Shown here one piece after another: positions 60,267-64,000 of a stretch of 64,000 nucleotides of DNA. Below the pieces are notes generated by a model that saw only the letters and a list, made by a program, of their open reading frames with translations, ran no database searches and was not told the DNA's origin. A program made the translations under genes and the position numbers. Source of the stretch: Pseudomonas sp. PDM18. Its GTDB lineage: Bacteria > Pseudomonadota > Gammaproteobacteria > Pseudomonadales > Pseudomonadaceae. The stretch spans positions 1-64,000 of the forward strand of contig NZ_JACVBX010000011.1 in NCBI RefSeq assembly GCF_014852585.1, written 5' to 3'. Each line of letters begins with the position of its first letter. Position 1 is the first letter of the stretch.

Positions 60267-61994
60267 ATGAGAGTTGTCCAAGGATTGCTTGGGCTTCTGC
60301 TGGTGCTGGCCTTCTGCTTGCAGAGGGCACTGGCGGCCGAAGCCCATCTCGACGTTCATATCACCCCCGCCAACGCTGCGCTTAAGGCCAATATCGAGGC
60401 CTATTTGGGCAGCCTTGGCGAGCGTGACCAGGCGGCCCTGCACAGATTCCGGCGCAATGCCGTGGAGCAGGCGCAGAAGGCCGCCCAGGCTTTGGGTTAC
60501 TACCAGGCACGCATTCGTGGGCGGGTTACCAATGACAATGTGCCCACCCTGCGCATCAACGTCCGGCCCGGCGAACCCATTCACCTGCGCAACGTCACCG
60601 TGCGCGTCGAGGGCCCGGCCGCCCAGCTCAAGAGCTTCCGGGTGCCCGGTGGCGACGCCCTGAAGCCCGGCGCGCAGCTCAACCACGGCGCCTACGAGGA
60701 CGCCAAGCGGCTGATCCAGAACCAGGCCTCACGCTTTGGCTTCTTCCGTGGCCAGTTTACCCAGCAGCAATTGCGCATCGACCCCGAAGCCGGCGTGGCG
60801 GACATCGAGCTGGTATACGCCAGCGGGCCGCGTTATCGCCTGGGCAAGGTCGAATTCGCTGGCGATTTCCCCTTCGACGAGGACCTGCTGCAGCGCATGG
60901 TGCCGTTCAAGGAAGGCGCCGACTACGACTCCGAACAGATCGCCGACCTCAACCAGGCGCTGCAGTCCAGCGGCTACTTCGATGGTGTGCGGGTGGATGC
61001 CGCGCCGACCAACGCCGATGGCGAAGTGGTGCCGGTGAACGTTCATCTGGAGGCGCGCAAGCCGCGCACCATGGGCCTCGGCCTGGGCTTCTCGACCGAT
61101 GTCGGCCCGCGCGCACGGGCGACCTGGACCCGCCACTGGGTCAACCCGCAGGGACACAGCCTGGGCTTCGAGGCGGAGGTTTCCGCGCCCCGGCAGAACG
61201 TCGGTGCCTGGTACGAAATTCCGCTGGACCCGCCGCTCACCGACAAGCTGCGTTTCACCAGCGGCTACCAGTACGAAGACCTGGTGGACACCGAGAGCAA
61301 GCTGCTGACCCTCGGCGGGGAGTGGCACCACAAGCTCGACAGCGGCTGGCAGCGGGTCGTTTCGCTGAACTGGCAGCGCGAGGAGTACAAACTGGGCGAC
61401 GATTCGGGCCTGAGCAGTTTCCTGATGCCGGGCATCGGCTATTCGATCCTCGAGGCCGACAACAAGATTGACCCCGGCAAGGGCTATCGCCTGCAGTTCG
61501 AGGTGAAGGGCGCCAAGGAGGGACTGCTGGCGGATGCGGACGTCGCCCATATCAACGCCATGGCCAAGGGCGTGACCAGTTTCTGGGGAGGGCAGCGGTT
61601 GCTCGGACGCATCCAGGTCGGCGGCATCGCCACCAACGACTACAGCGCGATCCCGCCGTCGCTGCGCTTCTTCGCTGGCGGCGACCAGAGCGTGCGCGGC
61701 TACGACTACCAGACACTGTCGCCGAAGAACTCAGACGGCGACCGCATCGGTGGCCGCTACATGGTCGCCGGCAGCGTCGAATACCAGTACCCCATCGCAG
61801 AGCGCTGGCGCATTGCAGCCTTCGTCGATCAGGGCAACTCGTTCAACTCGCTGGACTTCCCCTCGATCAAGACCGGCGTCGGTATCGGCATCCGCTGGAT
61901 TTCCCCGGTCGGTCCGCTGCGTCTGGACCTCGCCGACGGCCTGGACGAAGACGGCGGCATCCGCCTGCACTTCTCCATGGGGCCTGAACTGTGA
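60267..61994 (+). CDS. tamA: Translocation and assembly module subunit TamA
   Basis: This 575-residue outer-membrane protein of the Omp85 family has a signal peptide (VVQGLLGLLLVLAFCLQRALA), three POTRA domains (about 30-260) and a C-terminal 16-strand barrel with the Omp85 lid motif SLRFFAGGDQSVRGYDYQTL and the final GPLRLDLADG ... LHFSMGPEL strand. With TamB it helps insert autotransporters and moves phospholipids. GTG 60249 is an alternative start that adds six residues. TamB's GTG start overlaps the tamA stop. Confidence 0.92.
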   Translation: MRVVQGLLGLLLVLAFCLQRALAAEAHLDVHITPANAALKANIEAYLGSLGERDQAALHRFRRNAVEQAQKAAQALGYYQARIRGRVTNDNVPTLRINVRPGEPIHLRNVTVRVEGPAAQLKSFRVPGGDALKPGAQLNHGAYEDAKRLIQNQASRFGFFRGQFTQQQLRIDPEAGVADIELVYASGPRYRLGKVEFAGDFPFDEDLLQRMVPFKEGADYDSEQIADLNQALQSSGYFDGVRVDAAPTNADGEVVPVNVHLEARKPRTMGLGLGFSTDVGPRARATWTRHWVNPQGHSLGFEAEVSAPRQNVGAWYEIPLDPPLTDKLRFTSGYQYEDLVDTESKLLTLGGEWHHKLDSGWQRVVSLNWQREEYKLGDDSGLSSFLMPGIGYSILEADNKIDPGKGYRLQFEVKGAKEGLLADADVAHINAMAKGVTSFWGGQRLLGRIQVGGIATNDYSAIPPSLRFFAGGDQSVRGYDYQTLSPKNSDGDRIGGRYMVAGSVEYQYPIAERWRIAAFVDQGNSFNSLDFPSIKTGVGIGIRWISPVGPLRLDLADGLDEDGGIRLHFSMGPEL

Positions 61995-64000
61995 CCCGCG
62001 CAGGCTGGATGCGCGCGCTGCGCTGGAGCCTGGGCGGCCTGCTCGGGCTGATCCTGCTGCTGGTCATCGTGGTGGCCGCCTTGCTCTGCACGCCTGCGGG
62101 CAGCCGCGCGGTGCTGAGCTGGGTGCCGGGCCTGAGCGTCGATGATTTTGACGGCCGCCTTGCCGGTGGTCTCAGCGCCAAACGTGTGGAGTGGACCGAC
62201 GGAGCCACCCGCCTGGTGCTGGATCAGCCACAGATCGACTGGTCACCGGCCTGCCTGCTGCGCATGACCCTGTGCTTGCACAAGGTTGTGGCCAAGGAAG
62301 TGCTGCTGACCCTGCCGCCGAGCGAGCCGAGCGAATCGTCCGGCCCCATTGAGCTGCCCGACCTGAGCCTGCCGCTGTCGCTGGAGCTGGGCGATATCCG
62401 TATCGGTCGCTTCCTGCTCGATGGCCAGGAGCAACTGCGCGACGCCGAACTGGCCGCGCACTGGGACCAAGAAGGCCTGCACATTGACTCGGTGAAGCTC
62501 GCCCGCGATGGCTTGAACCTGTCGCTCAAGGGCCTGCTGAAGCCGACCCAGGGCTGGCCGCTGGAGGCCGAGGGTACTCTTGGGCTGCCGGCGCCGGGCG
62601 AGAAGCCCTGGAACCTGCAACTGCAGGCCAAGGGCGAGCTGATGGGCCACCTCAAATTGCAGGCGCAGAGCAATGGCTACCTGAACGGCAACCTGGAAGG
62701 AGACCTGCAGCCACTGGCGGAGAACCTGCCGGCCACTGCGCTGGTCACCGCCGACGGCTTCAAGGCCGATGCTTCCTTACCCGACACCCTGACGCTGAAC
62801 CAACTACGGCTGAATGCCAGCGGCAACCTCAAGGATGGCTACCAGCTTGCTGGCGCCGCCGTGCTGCCCGCCGAGGAAAGCCCGGTGGTGCTCACCCTGC
62901 GCGGCCGCGTCGACGCCGAGGGTGCGGATATCGCCGCACTCGACCTGAGCGCCGCCAAGGACCAGCGCGTGGCGGTCACCGGCCGTCTGGACTGGAAGGA
63001 CGCATTTGCCGCCAACGCCCAGCTCGACTGGCTGGACTTCCCTTGGCGTCGGCTATACCCGGAGATCGATGAGCCTCCGGTGAGCGTGCACACCTTCAAG
63101 GCCGAAGTGAGCTACAGCGACGGCGCCTACCTGGGCAACTTCGACGGCGCCTTCAAGGGACCGGCCGGCGATTTCGCCCTGGCCAGCCCGGTGTCGGGCA
63201 ACCTCGCGGAAGTCTTCCTGCCATCGTTGAAACTGGTGGCGGGGCAGGGCAAGGCGGAAGGGCACCTGAAGGTCGGTTTCGCCGATGCAGTGACCTGGGA
63301 CGCGGCGCTCGACCTGTCCGATCTCGACCCGGCCTACTGGCTCGCCGAGATGCCCGGCCGCCTCGGCGGGCCGCTGCGCAGCAAGGGCTCGTTCAAGGGC
63401 GAGGCGCTGAACCTCGATGCCAACCTCGACCTGCAGGGCCGTCTGCGCGGCCAACCCGCTGCCTTCAAAGCGAATGCCATGGCGGCGGGGCAGGCGTGGA
63501 AACTCGACGGCCTGGTGCTGCAGTTGGGCGACAACCGCATCAGCGGACAGGCCGCGCTGGACCAGCGCCTTTCCGGCCGCCTGGACATCGCCTTGAATCG
63601 CCTCGGTCAACTGTGGCCACAGCTTTTTGGCCAAGTGAGTGGCCGTCTTGACCTGGCTGGCACACTGCAGGCGCCGCAAGGCCAACTGAAACTCGATGGC
63701 CAGCGCGTCGCCTACGCCGACCAGGGCCTGCGCACGCTGGACCTGACGGCTGCCCTCGACGCCGCCCAGCGTGGTCGCATCAACCTGACAGCCCAGGGTC
63801 TGCACAGCGGCGAAACGGACTTCGGCGTGCTAAAGCTCGATGGCAGCGGCGACCTGAAGCGTCAGCAACTCGCCCTCAACCTGACGGGTAAGCCGGTGGC
63901 GCTCGACCTCGGCCTGGACGGCAACTGGAACGGCAAGGACTGGCGCGGGCGATTGACCAAGGGTGACATCCAGAGCGGTGGCCAGGACTGGCGTCTGCAA
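61991..64000 (+). CDS. tamB: TamB, N-terminal part (gene continues beyond the window)
   Basis: An open frame of 670 codons runs from GTG 61991 to the window end without a stop. GTGA overlaps the tamA stop codon, so translation is coupled. Residues about 7-40 (WMRALRWSLGGLLGLILLLV...) form the inner-membrane anchor. The rest is a repetitive beta-strand pattern (LDGQEQLRDAELAAHW, LNLSLKGLLKPTQGWPLEA, LRLNASGNLKDGYQLAGAAV) typical of the AsmA/TamB beta-groove that spans the periplasm. ATG 62009 is an alternative start. The C-terminal DUF490 domain, expected after about residue 900, is not in the window. Confidence 0.9.
   Translation, partial: MTRAGWMRALRWSLGGLLGLILLLVIVVAALLCTPAGSRAVLSWVPGLSVDDFDGRLAGGLSAKRVEWTDGATRLVLDQPQIDWSPACLLRMTLCLHKVVAKEVLLTLPPSEPSESSGPIELPDLSLPLSLELGDIRIGRFLLDGQEQLRDAELAAHWDQEGLHIDSVKLARDGLNLSLKGLLKPTQGWPLEAEGTLGLPAPGEKPWNLQLQAKGELMGHLKLQAQSNGYLNGNLEGDLQPLAENLPATALVTADGFKADASLPDTLTLNQLRLNASGNLKDGYQLAGAAVLPAEESPVVLTLRGRVDAEGADIAALDLSAAKDQRVAVTGRLDWKDAFAANAQLDWLDFPWRRLYPEIDEPPVSVHTFKAEVSYSDGAYLGNFDGAFKGPAGDFALASPVSGNLAEVFLPSLKLVAGQGKAEGHLKVGFADAVTWDAALDLSDLDPAYWLAEMPGRLGGPLRSKGSFKGEALNLDANLDLQGRLRGQPAAFKANAMAAGQAWKLDGLVLQLGDNRISGQAALDQRLSGRLDIALNRLGQLWPQLFGQVSGRLDLAGTLQAPQGQLKLDGQRVAYADQGLRTLDLTAALDAAQRGRINLTAQGLHSGETDFGVLKLDGSGDLKRQQLALNLTGKPVALDLGLDGNWNGKDWRGRLTKGDIQSGGQDWRLQ

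Overview
The window is high-GC Gram-negative DNA that reads as a Pseudomonas chromosome, probably from the P. aeruginosa / P. nitroreducens / P. citronellolis side of the genus. Reasons: codon use and GC content, many LysR, AraC, TetR and MarR regulators, the dispersed TGTAGGAGCG and GTAGGGCG palindromes, and a gene order at 37.6-64 kb (AMP-binding, AraC, AMP-binding, SDR, thiolase, acyl-CoA dehydrogenase, LysR, acyl-CoA dehydrogenase, TerC, xthA, GNAT, tamA, tamB) that, from memory, follows P. aeruginosa PA2557 down to PA2542. No rRNA, tRNA, CRISPR array, insertion sequence or prophage was seen.

Layout. 0-0.5 kb: a 133-bp tandem palindromic repeat. 0.5-2.9 kb: succinate-semialdehyde dehydrogenase (sad) divergent from a PtrR-like LysR regulator. 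3.1-4.9 kb: a membrane protein translationally coupled to an N-acetylmuramoyl-L-alanine amidase. 5-20.7 kb: small transporter, regulator and enzyme units (NCS2 permease and LysR, MBL hydrolase, B3/B4 protein, TetR and methyltransferase, LysR and Rid protein, GNAT, amidase with a tiny upstream ORF, GlxA-type regulator beside a dead amino-acid permease, MarR and a CynX-type MFS carrier, GST).

21-32 kb: an amine-oxidation island. Quinohemoprotein amine dehydrogenase structural and radical-SAM maturation genes (qhpA, qhpD, qhpC, qhpB) lie behind a divergent CcmF-type haem lyase. On the opposite strand are a phenylacetaldehyde-dehydrogenase-like ALDH and an MHS-family transporter. Amines would be oxidised in the periplasm, and the aldehydes oxidised further in the cytoplasm. 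The protease, exporter, monooxygenase and regulator genes known from other qhp clusters are not in this window.

32-37 kb: a Cys-rich micro-protein, an SDR behind a palindromic promoter, a TetR, a thiolase/thioesterase pair and pbpG. 37-50 kb: an acyl-CoA catabolic block headed by a perfect 16-bp palindrome of the type bound by LiuR, with a chemoreceptor inserted. 50-53 kb: TerC and a PstS-OmpA fusion. 53.4-58.5 kb: an unrecognised cassette of a small membrane protein and two long, mostly disordered paralogous coiled-coil proteins flanking a LuxR-type response regulator whose receiver has lost its phospho-acceptor. This is the best candidate for an undescribed system here. 58.6-64 kb: xthA, a GNAT, tamA and the start of tamB, which runs off the window.
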